Below, piece after piece: positions 8,171 to 15,750 of a DNA stretch of 18,581 nucleotides. The DNA comes from an uncultured Bacilli bacterium (lineage in GTDB: Bacteria; Bacillota_I; Bacilli_A; RF39; UBA660), in NCBI GenBank assembly GCA_944364005.1, contig CALVVW010000032.1, positions 1 to 18,581 on the forward strand. Direction: 5' to 3'. Below the pieces are notes generated by a model. It searched no databases. It saw only the letters and a list, made by a program, of their open reading frames with translations, and was not told where the DNA came from. The translations under genes and the position numbers were made by a program. Each line of letters opens with the position of its first letter. Position 1 is the stretch's first letter.

Positions 8171-8408
8171 AATTACCCCCTAATTATATTACAATATATA
8201 TTTTAATACATTATAATCCTTGATTACGTAGTCTTCCATAACTACAATTACCATGCTGAATATAACATCTAGATATAATAAAAGATAATTTTTTCTTACC
8301 TTTTATATTTATTTTTAACAGATATCCTTTCCTATCTTATCTAATTATATTTTTATATAGAATATTTTATCTGTTAATATTATAATTTAACTGTTTTTTG
8401 TATTACTT
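8171..8408. other. Intergenic region upstream of the 801-aa gene
   Basis: This is 238 bases of AT-rich sequence. A TATAAT on the minus strand (8215-8210), without a good -35, is the likely -10 for the 801-aa gene. A 10-base perfect inverted repeat is present (8315-8324 and 8368-8377). A 41-codon stop-free stretch on the minus strand (8336-8211) has no ATG and ends in a Cys/Gly/Arg-containing peptide; it may be chance or a gene remnant. No RNA gene was recognised. Confidence 0.5.
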
Positions 8409-8582
8409 TCATATTACAACTGAAAAACATTTTTCTTTACTTTCCATATTTGTAATTACCTTTGGCTTTACTATATTTGGTAATACTCCTACGATAAAAA
8501 AAACAAAGAACATCAATATAATTAATCTAAGCAAAAAAGGCTTGCATGGAAAACCACGTTGTTCATTGTTTTTACTGTACAT
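8409..8582 (-). CDS. Small one-helix membrane protein, 57 aa
   Basis: A 57-residue protein with a basic N-terminus (about 15 residues), one hydrophobic helix (~16-36, FLLRLIILMFFVFFIVGVLP) and a short tail, presumably anchored with the N-terminus inside. The family is unknown. The start is placed at ATG 8582 because GAGGG lies 8 bases upstream and because a promoter (-35 at 8657-8652, -10 at 8634-8629) would lie inside any longer reading that began at 8657. The stop is TGA, the only TGA stop seen in the window. It follows the Smr gene, but its own promoter suggests separate control. It may share function with the 801-aa membrane protein downstream, which is inference only. Confidence 0.55.
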   Translation of the reverse strand: MYSKNNEQRGFPCKPFLLRLIILMFFVFFIVGVLPNIVKPKVITNMESKEKCFSVVI

Positions 8583-8628
8583 ATAGCTTCCCTCTTTTCC
8601 TTTCTTAGCCCTTCTTTTTTTCGCTCTT

Positions 8629-8657
8629 ATACTACCACTAAAAGCAAAAAAAGTCAA
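8629..8657 (-). promoter_or_regulatory. Promoter for the 57-aa membrane protein gene
   Basis: The minus strand shows TTGACT (8657-8652), exactly 17 bases, then TAGTAT (8634-8629). Both hexamers match sigma-A consensus in 5/6 and 4-5/6 positions. It starts 3 bases after the stop codon of the Smr gene and decides the start of the next gene, because the -35 overlaps the upstream candidate start. Confidence 0.7.
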
Positions 8658-8659
8658 GA

Positions 8660-8917
8660 CTAACGTTTTTTTAATTCTACAATAGTCTCGCCTTCATTAA
8701 ATATATCTATCTTTGCACTAACAACATATTTATTTTTACTTAATACTTCTTTAGTAGTCTTACGCAAAACACCAGTTCCAATACCATGAATAATCACAGC
8801 TTTATCACACCTCATTTGATAACAATCCATAATAAAATCATTAATCATAATTCTAGCATAATCACGATCAAACCCGTGTAAATCCAAAACTGGATAACGA
8901 TTATATAAGTTCATCAT
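8660..8917 (-). CDS. Stand-alone Smr-domain protein, 85 aa
   Basis: A single Smr domain, the module found at the C-terminus of MutS2 and alone in small proteins, where it acts as a nuclease or nucleic-acid-binding domain. Both signatures are present: LDLHG (11-15) and HGIGTGVLR (44-52), matching the HGxGxGxLR consensus. The length (85 aa) equals the bare domain with no MutS-like ATPase. It overlaps the end of the PfkB gene: the TAA of pfkB is at 8903-8901, inside this gene. The start is an ATG at 8917 (or 8914). A TTG at 8923 in the same frame is less likely, and the Shine-Dalgarno site is weak, so translational coupling to the kinase is probable. The target (RNA or branched DNA) cannot be read from sequence. 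Confidence 0.88.
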   Translation of the reverse strand: MMNLYNRYPVLDLHGFDRDYARIMINDFIMDCYQMRCDKAVIIHGIGTGVLRKTTKEVLSKNKYVVSAKIDIFNEGETIVELKKR

Positions 8918-9794
8918 ATTCAAGTACTTCTTTTAAATCTGGAATAGAGCATCTTGCTCCTACTCTAGTTACAGAAATTGCTGATGTAATAGATGCATAA
9001 TGAACGGTATCTCGTAATGAATACCCATTTCCAATAAAATAAGTAAATGCTCCATGAAAAATATCTCCAGCACCAGTAGAATCAACAGCCTGCACTTTAA
9101 CCGTTGGTAATATCTCATAATCATCTAATTTTGTAAAACTACCTTTATCTTCTAGAGTAATTATTACGGTATTTTGAAAGAATTCTTTTAATCTTTCATA
9201 ACAAAAAATCAAACTATCCATATCATTTACATCTATTTTTTTACCTGCAAACTCTTCTGCGAAAGTTTTAGAGCAAACAACATATGTTACTAATTTTCCT
9301 AAACGTTTCGTATCATCTGTTAATCTTCCGGCATCTATTACACTAATGGCATTGGGATTTGCACGTAATACTGCCTCTGCTGTTTCGGGGTGTTCTCCAT
9401 CTATTAAAATTAAATCAGCATGAATATTACCATCATGATTTAATTTACGAATAGGTGGTTTTTTTGATGTAATAATCGTTCTACTACCATTAGAACGATT
9501 AGCAATAATGTAACTGCTTGATGTCATAAAATCAGGGTGGACTTCTATACAGTCTGTTGCGGCATGAACTCGCTCAAATTCATGAATTACTTGTTGACCA
9601 TAATAATCATCCCCTACTGCACACATAATTGTAGTATCCATTCCCCATTTAGCAAGCAAATATGCTCCATTGGCTGCTGGACCTCCACCGCACTCCATAT
9701 GTTCTTTTATTCTATATTTTAAATTTTCTGTTGGATAAAAATCCATTGGTAACGTTGTATCATAAGTAGCATGACCAACACAAACTACTTTCAT
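8901..9794 (-). CDS. PfkB-family (ribokinase-like) carbohydrate kinase, 297 aa
   Basis: ATP-dependent kinase of the PfkB/ribokinase family, which phosphorylates sugars, nucleosides or related small alcohols in the cytoplasm. The substrate-side motif GGGPAAN (36-42) and the C-terminal signature DSTGAGD (238-244), containing the anion hole and catalytic base Asp244, are both intact, followed by the usual GARCSIP near the end. The length is normal for the family (~300 aa). The substrate is not determined; no operon neighbour (sugar transporter, isomerase) is in the window to help. The start ATG at 9794 has a strong GAGGTGAT at 9799-9806. It is followed with overlap by the Smr gene. Confidence 0.93.
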   Translation of the reverse strand: MKVVCVGHATYDTTLPMDFYPTENLKYRIKEHMECGGGPAANGAYLLAKWGMDTTIMCAVGDDYYGQQVIHEFERVHAATDCIEVHPDFMTSSSYIIANRSNGSRTIITSKKPPIRKLNHDGNIHADLILIDGEHPETAEAVLRANPNAISVIDAGRLTDDTKRLGKLVTYVVCSKTFAEEFAGKKIDVNDMDSLIFCYERLKEFFQNTVIITLEDKGSFTKLDDYEILPTVKVQAVDSTGAGDIFHGAFTYFIGNGYSLRDTVHYASITSAISVTRVGARCSIPDLKEVLEYDELI

Positions 9795-9821
9795 TAAATC
9801 ACCTCTTTATCTTCTATTTTT

Positions 9822-9850
9822 ATTATAACAAAAATAAAAGGTAATTTCTA
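9822..9850 (-). promoter_or_regulatory. Promoter for the PfkB-Smr pair
   Basis: The minus strand shows TAGAAA (9850-9845), 17 bases, then a perfect TATAAT (9827-9822). The -35 matches 4/6. It lies ~28 bases upstream of the ATG. No terminator is obvious between the giant gene and this promoter, so read-through is possible. Confidence 0.5.
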
Positions 9851-9901
9851 CGTAAGAGATTATATTTTACGAATATTTACTTATAAACTTTATATCATAT
9901 T

Positions 9902-12900
9902 TTAAAAAGATACGGTAGAAGAGCGAGTTACTACTTGACCCGAAGACTTCTCATCTACCATCGCTTTTAATTCATTTTTAGATTTTGTCTTTTCTAAATA
10001 ATTAGAAAGTTGCTGTTGCATTTTAGTATATCCCTCTTCTGTTAAATTAGAGATAAAATTATCATGTTTGTATATTCCCTTTTCGTCAGCATAATGATTT
10101 TCTCCGAAATCCCAAATTTGATAAGTTTCCTTAAATTCTGCTAACGATTTTCCTTTGGATGCTGCCATAAATGAGGTTGCTGCATCTTGAAATGATCCTC
10201 CATTTTGTAATATCCAATTTTCAATACCGACGCCACTGATTCCACCTTGCTGTTTTTTATAAACTTCCCCTTCTTTCAATATTGTTTTCGCCTCTATAAT
10301 ATTAGCTAATACAAATTTATAATCTTCAGGATGTTGTTCTCTAATAGATTGTAATCTATCTTTTAAGGCTTCATCCGAAGAATAATCCATTTTATCTGTT
10401 TTTTGAATAAAGGAAATATCAATATCAACTGGTTCTACTAGTCCTGGTATTTTAACTTCTTTAAAACGGAAATTACCATTTACCATTTCACTTCTATGTT
10501 CTTCTCCTAAAGTTTGCAATAATTTTTCTCTTACTTCTTCTAGTTTATCTGGATTAGACATGATACTATTATCTAGTCGCATAATATAGTCATAATCTCC
10601 TTTGCCCGCAATATTAGTATTTCTTCCAGTTGAACCTGTATCTATTAATTCAACGGTACCGTTTTCTAGTTTATGATCAATCGTATCTTTTAAGGTAATT
10701 CCTAAAGAAGATAGTGCTTCCCCTATTGTTTTATTGATTGCGTCATGTTTTTGAATATTATCTTGTTCAATGGAAGAGATTGTGTTGGCAATTTGTTCTA
10801 CTTTTTCATCTTTCAAATTAGAAGATATTGTATATTCGTCTGTACCATAATAAGATAAGCCTTGCATCTTAGAGCGAATATTATCATATTCTTGTTCTGT
10901 ATAAATTAGTTTTCCACTAAAGTCTATTACAGGTATATAAACACCATTTCTAGCTATTTCAAACTTTATCGCTGGTAAGTCGTCCTTTTCTTTTTCATCT
11001 CCCAATTCAGATACGTAATTTACGTTACCTTTTTCATCGTACGGTTCATACTGATTAATGTTTCTTTTCTTTTTATATAGGATATAGTCTACATCAGAGA
11101 AAGAAAATCCAGTACGTACTCCCCAGTGTGTTTCATAGCCCTTTTGTTCCACTTGCGTTCCAAAGGCTTCAAATTTAGTAGGGTCATATTCTGCTCCTGT
11201 TAAATTTCCATCTTTATCTCTTGTAATGTTCATCTTAGGATTATCTTTTTTTATGATAACAAAGAGATTTCCAAAACCAAAGCCAGTCGAAGTATCACTA
11301 ATCGTATGATAAATATCTGTTGTTTTATCTATACGGGTTAGGTCTACATCTAATGGTGTTGTATCGGAACTAATCTTTTTTTTCAAGAATGTCGTTAAAA
11401 ACTCTTTGCTGACATTTCCATGTTGTAAAGTACTTCCTAGTATATCATAATATCCTATTCCTCTTACAAAATCACCTTCTTCAAAGTGAAATGGTTCTTC
11501 TTGAAGTTTTTTAGCATAGGCTCTTCCTCTTTGGTCTGCTTGTTCATGAATAGAAATAGTCTTTTCTTTTAACTGATTGAAAGACTTAATTCCAGCAAAA
11601 TATCCAAAGGATCTAACTATCCTATCTTTTAGGTCATATCTTTCATTAGGAAGAAAGGCATCTCCTAATAGTTTTATTTTGGCATCTAATGGATAGGCAT
11701 CTAAATTTACACTATTTTGTTGATCTGGAATAGTAATTCTATAAAGAGTTTCTAAGTGATCTGCAAAAGTAGATAGTTCTTTTTGTTGTTTACTTGTTAG
11801 GTTAGAACTATTAAAATTTCCTTGCCTCATTAAATTATAACAATCATTCCCAAATTCTATATTTTTAAGATAGGCTTGAAAATCTCTATTATTAGAACTA
11901 TAAGTAATTCTAAAAATATCATTAAAAATAATTTGAAATCTAGTTGTATTTGCATCTTGAACAGTTCCAATTTTAGGAAGAGAATCATCTTTTAATTCTG
12001 GAGCTACCCTACTATTACTTTCGAAATTAAAACCTTCTAAGTCTGGATGTAATATTTCAAAACAATAATATACTTTTGCAAAAAACGGTAAGTTGTTTTG
12101 GAGAAAAATATTTTCTATTCGTTCCAATTTTTCTTCTGGATTATCTTGATTTACAATACTTGCAACTATTTGAGAGGAAAGTGTTCTCATATCTTGAGAA
12201 TTGGAATGAACAACTCTTTCTGATAACTTTACTACTTTACTAATCTTTTCTTCATCATAGTCATGGTTTTGAATATAGTCTTTTATAACATCTAATGTTT
12301 CTCCATCTGTATTTAGTTTCTGCAATTGTCTATAGATGAATAAATGCCTTTTATTTTGTTCTGATATATTTTCTTCCGTATATAAATCTTTTAGAAAGTC
12401 TGTATACTTTTCTAGTCCATACATAATTTTTGTATTTGGAAAATAATCTAATAAGTCTCTATGTTCTGTTATGAATTTTTCGTTTATTTGCCTATGGTAG
12501 AACATATCTTGGATTTCTTCAGGAACCGTATCTCCTAAAAATAATTCAGGATAACTAGAAAGAAAGGCAGAGATATTCTTTAAATCTTTATACAAAGTAT
12601 GGTCTATTACAATACTTTGATAGATACCATCATAAAATGCCTTTTCTATTTCTTCTGGTGGTAATGATGATTCTTTTTTATTCAATGAAATTGTAAATGG
12701 GAAAGGTCCATAGTCAGCTATTAAGTTTAAAAACTTTTCTTGATCAAAAGCACCAGAAATATTTAATTGCCTGATATTATATGTATCTTTCTTGCTGCAA
12801 TATTGGAAAGGAATCGTTAAACTTTTTCCTACTAACTCCTTAATGTATTTTTTATTATTTTTTAATTGTTCAGTTGTAAGACTATTTTTATAAAAAGTTT

Positions 12901-14563
12901 CTTGTAATTTTTCAGGACAAGCTTTACTTATAAACAATTGAGGATATTTTTCTCTCATGGAGTCATCTAATATTTTGTCATAACGTATTCCTCTATTTGA
13001 CCTTTGATTTTCTAAATAGTCCATTACAAATTCTTCAAAAGTAGAATATGAATTTGTCATTAGTTGTTCTCGTGTTAAATATGTTCCTAGTCTTGATATT
13101 GTACTAGCAAAATCCACATTATACATTCTATTATAATTTTCAAAAAAATGATATTTATTTTCAAATTCAATTATGTCTTTTACTGCTCTTAAGCGTTGTG
13201 ATTGTTTATATCCAAGGGCATATAAGAATCTTTGTTGACCATAATCTGTAATTAAAGTGTTATTATCATATGTAAGTAATTCTGTTAAGTTTTGATATCT
13301 TGGAACAATTTTATAATCTAGGGAAGCTGCCCAGTCTGGTAAAGTAATTCTACTGATATCTGGAACATTCGTAACATTATTTCTTTCATGAATATTTAGT
13401 GCCATGAGTTGAGGAAATCTATCGATTATATTTTCGGAATTAAAATTTTCTAATCTACTGATGTAGTTTGTTTGATATAAATTATCCATGGCGCTTTTAT
13501 AATGCTCTAATAGATAAGAAAAATTATCTGTTCCTAGTTTTTGAACTAAATTTCTTTCTGATTGTTGATCTAAAAAGTAATAATATGGAGTATCTTTTAA
13601 GAAGCCAATATTATCTGATAAATCTTGATAAGTTAGGCTTTTAGCATAAAATTTTTCTCTTAACTCTTCTGATATAGGATGATGTGTTAAAAAGATATCT
13701 TCATTTGCTTCTATAAACTGTTGAGAAAATTGTTCTGGATTAATTGGATTCCAATCTTCTAATATCTTTGTTCTTACTGTTTGATAAAATACTTCTTTGA
13801 TATGAGAAGTATCGCTAGCTCTAAGAATGTCTCTTACGTCTAAATCTGTAATTCCATAATCTCGATAACCATAACCAAGGGCAACAGATGCAGAGTTTCT
13901 TTGGAAAATATTTAATATTTCTTGATAATCTTCTCTATTATCTCTATAAAGTCTAACAGCATTTACTAGGCCTAACTTTTCAATCATTGTACGAGTATCA
14001 TTATCCGTTCTAAAAAAGTGTGGAGGAAGTTGAGATTGTGTTACCTGACTTCCTTTTTGTTCTACTTCTTGTAATTGTTCTGTAGTTAAAGATAGAAAAT
14101 CATCCATAGTTAGCGTATATGAATAATATTTTTCTCTAAACTCTTTAGTAAAAGTTTGAGATAAAAACAGATTAGGATTTTCTTCTATTATTTTTTCATC
14201 AAAAGCGTCTTCTGTTAATAAACTAATATCTAAACTTTCTAAATTTCTAATATTACAGCCTTTGACATTGATAGAATCTATATTATCTGTATTTAATATA
14301 TTAAAATCAATATTAGCGTGCGTATTAGAAAAATCTGCATTTCCTGTGAACTCTATTCCAGCATAAGCTTCATATGGAATGTCACTTAAATCATAGGATA
14401 ATAATTCATTTTGAGCATTGATATAACGTTTTTCTAATTCCTCTCTTTGAGCATCATAGTCTTCTGGAGAAGTTTCATCTAATACTTCTACTTCATGAAA
14501 TATATTACCTAAAACTTCTTTTCGTTGATTAAATTCTTCTATATTTAATTTTCTGTTATTCAT
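9902..14563 (-). CDS. Giant repeat protein with a C-terminal class I nucleotidyltransferase-like domain, 1553 aa
   Basis: There is no signal peptide or membrane helix, so it is probably cytoplasmic. N-terminus: coiled-coil-like start (1-55), a short pentapeptide-repeat-like patch (~66-110), then four spaced copies of a ~40-residue motif of the form P-x-LFLS-x(3-4)-PEE-L-R-E-x-FY-x(3)-LT (about 127-160, 285-323, 538-578, 669-708), with a weaker fifth near 380-411. Middle module ~1025-1240 has a RGIGYYDIL motif, GFGFGNLFVIIK, a HWGVRTG motif and NGVYIPVID; unrecognised. C-terminal ~1255-1553: a polymerase-beta-type nucleotidyltransferase fold with GSTGR (1310-1314), DYD (D1323, D1325) and a third acid in VDID (1379-1382), then GGISG..IENWIL (1440-1451) followed by GSFQDA. 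This last pattern is typical of domain 2 of archaeal class I CCA-adding enzymes. All three catalytic acids look intact. The start is ATG 14563 behind AGGGTG. The reaction (nucleotide addition, second-messenger synthesis or a toxin activity) is not determined. The adjacent TnpB remnant suggests a region of past mobility. Confidence 0.75.
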   Translation of the reverse strand: MNNRKLNIEEFNQRKEVLGNIFHEVEVLDETSPEDYDAQREELEKRYINAQNELLSYDLSDIPYEAYAGIEFTGNADFSNTHANIDFNILNTDNIDSINVKGCNIRNLESLDISLLTEDAFDEKIIEENPNLFLSQTFTKEFREKYYSYTLTMDDFLSLTTEQLQEVEQKGSQVTQSQLPPHFFRTDNDTRTMIEKLGLVNAVRLYRDNREDYQEILNIFQRNSASVALGYGYRDYGITDLDVRDILRASDTSHIKEVFYQTVRTKILEDWNPINPEQFSQQFIEANEDIFLTHHPISEELREKFYAKSLTYQDLSDNIGFLKDTPYYYFLDQQSERNLVQKLGTDNFSYLLEHYKSAMDNLYQTNYISRLENFNSENIIDRFPQLMALNIHERNNVTNVPDISRITLPDWAASLDYKIVPRYQNLTELLTYDNNTLITDYGQQRFLYALGYKQSQRLRAVKDIIEFENKYHFFENYNRMYNVDFASTISRLGTYLTREQLMTNSYSTFEEFVMDYLENQRSNRGIRYDKILDDSMREKYPQLFISKACPEKLQETFYKNSLTTEQLKNNKKYIKELVGKSLTIPFQYCSKKDTYNIRQLNISGAFDQEKFLNLIADYGPFPFTISLNKKESSLPPEEIEKAFYDGIYQSIVIDHTLYKDLKNISAFLSSYPELFLGDTVPEEIQDMFYHRQINEKFITEHRDLLDYFPNTKIMYGLEKYTDFLKDLYTEENISEQNKRHLFIYRQLQKLNTDGETLDVIKDYIQNHDYDEEKISKVVKLSERVVHSNSQDMRTLSSQIVASIVNQDNPEEKLERIENIFLQNNLPFFAKVYYCFEILHPDLEGFNFESNSRVAPELKDDSLPKIGTVQDANTTRFQIIFNDIFRITYSSNNRDFQAYLKNIEFGNDCYNLMRQGNFNSSNLTSKQQKELSTFADHLETLYRITIPDQQNSVNLDAYPLDAKIKLLGDAFLPNERYDLKDRIVRSFGYFAGIKSFNQLKEKTISIHEQADQRGRAYAKKLQEEPFHFEEGDFVRGIGYYDILGSTLQHGNVSKEFLTTFLKKKISSDTTPLDVDLTRIDKTTDIYHTISDTSTGFGFGNLFVIIKKDNPKMNITRDKDGNLTGAEYDPTKFEAFGTQVEQKGYETHWGVRTGFSFSDVDYILYKKKRNINQYEPYDEKGNVNYVSELGDEKEKDDLPAIKFEIARNGVYIPVIDFSGKLIYTEQEYDNIRSKMQGLSYYGTDEYTISSNLKDEKVEQIANTISSIEQDNIQKHDAINKTIGEALSSLGITLKDTIDHKLENGTVELIDTGSTGRNTNIAGKGDYDYIMRLDNSIMSNPDKLEEVREKLLQTLGEEHRSEMVNGNFRFKEVKIPGLVEPVDIDISFIQKTDKMDYSSDEALKDRLQSIREQHPEDYKFVLANIIEAKTILKEGEVYKKQQGGISGVGIENWILQNGGSFQDAATSFMAASKGKSLAEFKETYQIWDFGENHYADEKGIYKHDNFISNLTEEGYTKMQQQLSNYLEKTKSKNELKAMVDEKSSGQVVTRSSTVSF
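10232..10636 (-). other. Nucleotidyltransferase active site and class I CCA-like motif
   Basis: Codons for GSTGR begin at 10636 and those for the DxD pair end at 10589. The third acid (VDID) lies at about 10429-10418, and the GGISG motif at 10246-10232. The spacing of GS, DxD and the third acid is normal for the polymerase-beta superfamily and all residues are present. Confidence 0.7.
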
Positions 14564-14582
14564 CTTATCACACCCTAATTAA

Positions 14583-14591
14583 ATTATAACA
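14583..14591 (-). promoter_or_regulatory. Extended -10 promoter for the giant gene
   Basis: The minus strand reads TGTTATAAT, a perfect TATAAT with extended TGn. No good -35 was found at 16-18 bases. It lies ~20 bases upstream of the ATG at 14563. Confidence 0.6.
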
Positions 14592-14642
14592 TAATCGCGT
14601 AAAAAGAATAAACTTAAATTCAGGATGCTCTCTTGCCTTTTA

Positions 14643-14801
14643 TTATATCAAAGCAAGATAAAATATCTTTTCCTTCTTCAAAAAGTGATTTTGCTTTTCC
14701 AAATAATGATTATATACTACTCTAGTACAACCAAATATTTTTTGAATTAGTATTACTTGACTAGTGAGAGGATATAAACGAAAACGATAGGCACTATACA
14801 T
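14643..14801 (-). pseudogene. tnpB: Truncated TnpB (IS200/IS605-family OrfB) N-terminus, ~52 codons
   Basis: Residues 1-45 match the start of TnpB/OrfB proteins: AYRFRLYPLTSQ, then FGCTRVVYNHYLEKQ, the conserved helix seen at the N-terminus of this RNA-guided nuclease family (full length ~350-400 aa). The frame then reaches TAA at 14643, so the RuvC catalytic part and zinc finger are gone. The ATG at 14801 has GGGCGG about 7 bases upstream, so the original start site survives. The open frame continues upstream to 14870 only by chance. This is a remnant of an insertion sequence beside the giant gene. No TnpA gene is present in the window, so it cannot move on its own. Confidence 0.8.
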
Positions 14802-14878
14802 AATATACCGCCCTAATGATATGAGAGTACCATATAATACATTTGCTTGTGTATCAACTGATTTTTTCAAATATTCAA

Positions 14879-14900
14879 ATTTGCATTTTGAGATGCAAAT
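14879..14900 (-). repeat. Perfect 8-bp hairpin upstream of the TnpB remnant
   Basis: ATTTGCAT (14879-14886) and ATGCAAAT (14893-14900) pair perfectly around a 6-base loop. IS200/IS605 elements have subterminal hairpins near their ends; this one lies ~80 bases upstream of the tnpB start on the same strand, so it may be a surviving left-end hairpin. No T-run follows on either strand, so it is not a good terminator. Confidence 0.4.
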
Positions 14901-14914
14901 AAATTCCTCATAAA

Positions 14915-14939
14915 CAAAAACACTTTCAAAAAGAAAGTG
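14915..14939 (-). terminator. Intrinsic terminator of the pilin-like operon
   Basis: The minus strand reads CACTTTC, a 5-base loop, GAAAGTG (14939-14921), then TTTTTGTTT. It lies about 12 bases after the stop of the 252-aa gene. Confidence 0.8.
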
Positions 14940-14950
14940 CTATAATTGTT

Positions 14951-15709
14951 CTACTCTTTTTCAATACTTTGTATTTTATAAATATCGTTATCTTTTTTTA
15001 ACGTATATTTATAAACAGTCAACTTATCTTTAATTTTATTATAATTTTCTTCAATAGACAAAAGTTCATCAGCATTATTGATTGTATAAATTGAATTTTT
15101 ATCCTTTTTAGCATCTTCTACTGTCGCATATACTTTTTGAGGAAAAAGTTCAGGAAGTGAAGTAGATTTTAAAAAGTACACCGCTTTTTCAACAATCCAA
15201 ACATGATCAGTTAATTGTTCATCTAATACTTTAGATTCAATAAAATAATTCTTATATTGTTGAGATCTTTTTGTGTATTGTTCTGCTTCTTCATTATAGT
15301 TAAACGTATAATCATCTACATCAAAGCTTTTATATATTAGCTTCGCATCAGAGGAAAAATATTTACCTTTTTCCTCCTCTAAAGCTGTTTTAGAAACGGA
15401 TTGACCATTAGCTAAAACTTTTATTAAAAATTCCGTTTTCTTTTTGGAAGACATATTTTGAAAATTTTCTATAGGATAATAGTTAATCAAATTATTATCA
15501 ACTAAACCTAATGTATTTTCTACAGTTGTATGAAGGTTCATGTATTCTTCGTTATACATTAAAGATTCTGAAGCAGTAGAATTATTATCATTATTTTTTC
15601 CTTCTGTACTCTCATGTAGGTTACCAGGAAATATAATTAAAACAATCCCAATCATTATTAATAATCCTGCTAAACAAAATATAATTATTGCAATTTTCTT
15701 TGATTTCAC
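14951..15709 (-). CDS. Membrane-anchored extracytoplasmic protein, 252 aa
   Basis: The family is not recognised. A basic N-terminus (KSKK) is followed by one transmembrane helix (~5-27), then a Ser/Asn-rich linker and a ~190-residue soluble domain with mixed charged helices and strands, which the positive-inside rule puts outside the membrane. The start is placed at GTG 15709 because AGGAG lies 7 bases upstream of it; an ATG at 15715 is only 1 base from that site. The gene begins ~42 bases after the prepilin-like gene and ends at the operon terminator, so both are likely one transcript. A role in anchoring, assembly or processing of the pilin-like protein is inference from position. Confidence 0.65.
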   Translation of the reverse strand: MKSKKIAIIIFCLAGLLIMIGIVLIIFPGNLHESTEGKNNDNNSTASESLMYNEEYMNLHTTVENTLGLVDNNLINYYPIENFQNMSSKKKTEFLIKVLANGQSVSKTALEEEKGKYFSSDAKLIYKSFDVDDYTFNYNEEAEQYTKRSQQYKNYFIESKVLDEQLTDHVWIVEKAVYFLKSTSLPELFPQKVYATVEDAKKDKNSIYTINNADELLSIEENYNKIKDKLTVYKYTLKKDNDIYKIQSIEKE

Positions 15710-15750
15710 AAACATTCTCCTTTACCAACTAAAATATAACGAATAGTATC

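Noticed and set aside
8409..8411. Genetic code in which TGA means Trp
   Set aside because: Trp is encoded by TGG where I checked, and all long genes are open in the standard code. The single TGA stop, in the 57-aa gene, would only extend it by two codons.
8398..8586. Plus-strand open frame opposite the 57-aa membrane protein
   Set aside because: No Shine-Dalgarno site or promoter; the opposite strand has both, with a typical membrane protein.
9537..9722. Plus-strand frame inside the PfkB gene
   Set aside because: Antisense to a complete, conserved kinase frame, with no start signal.
10232..10636. Calling the giant protein a CBASS cyclic-nucleotide synthase
   Set aside because: The GS, DxD and third acid fit the superfamily, but the GGISG/GSF pattern points to the class I CCA-type branch, the protein is far larger than a CD-NTase, and no effector, Cap2/Cap3 or sensor genes are adjacent.
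14879..14939. CRISPR-like or guide-RNA array near TnpB
   Set aside because: The two hairpins here have different sequences, there is no repeat-spacer periodicity, and TnpB is truncated, so a guide RNA at its 3' end is not expected to survive.
15540..15746. Plus-strand frame opposite the start of the 252-aa gene
   Set aside because: It is the complement of the membrane-helix coding region, and no ribosome binding site precedes it.
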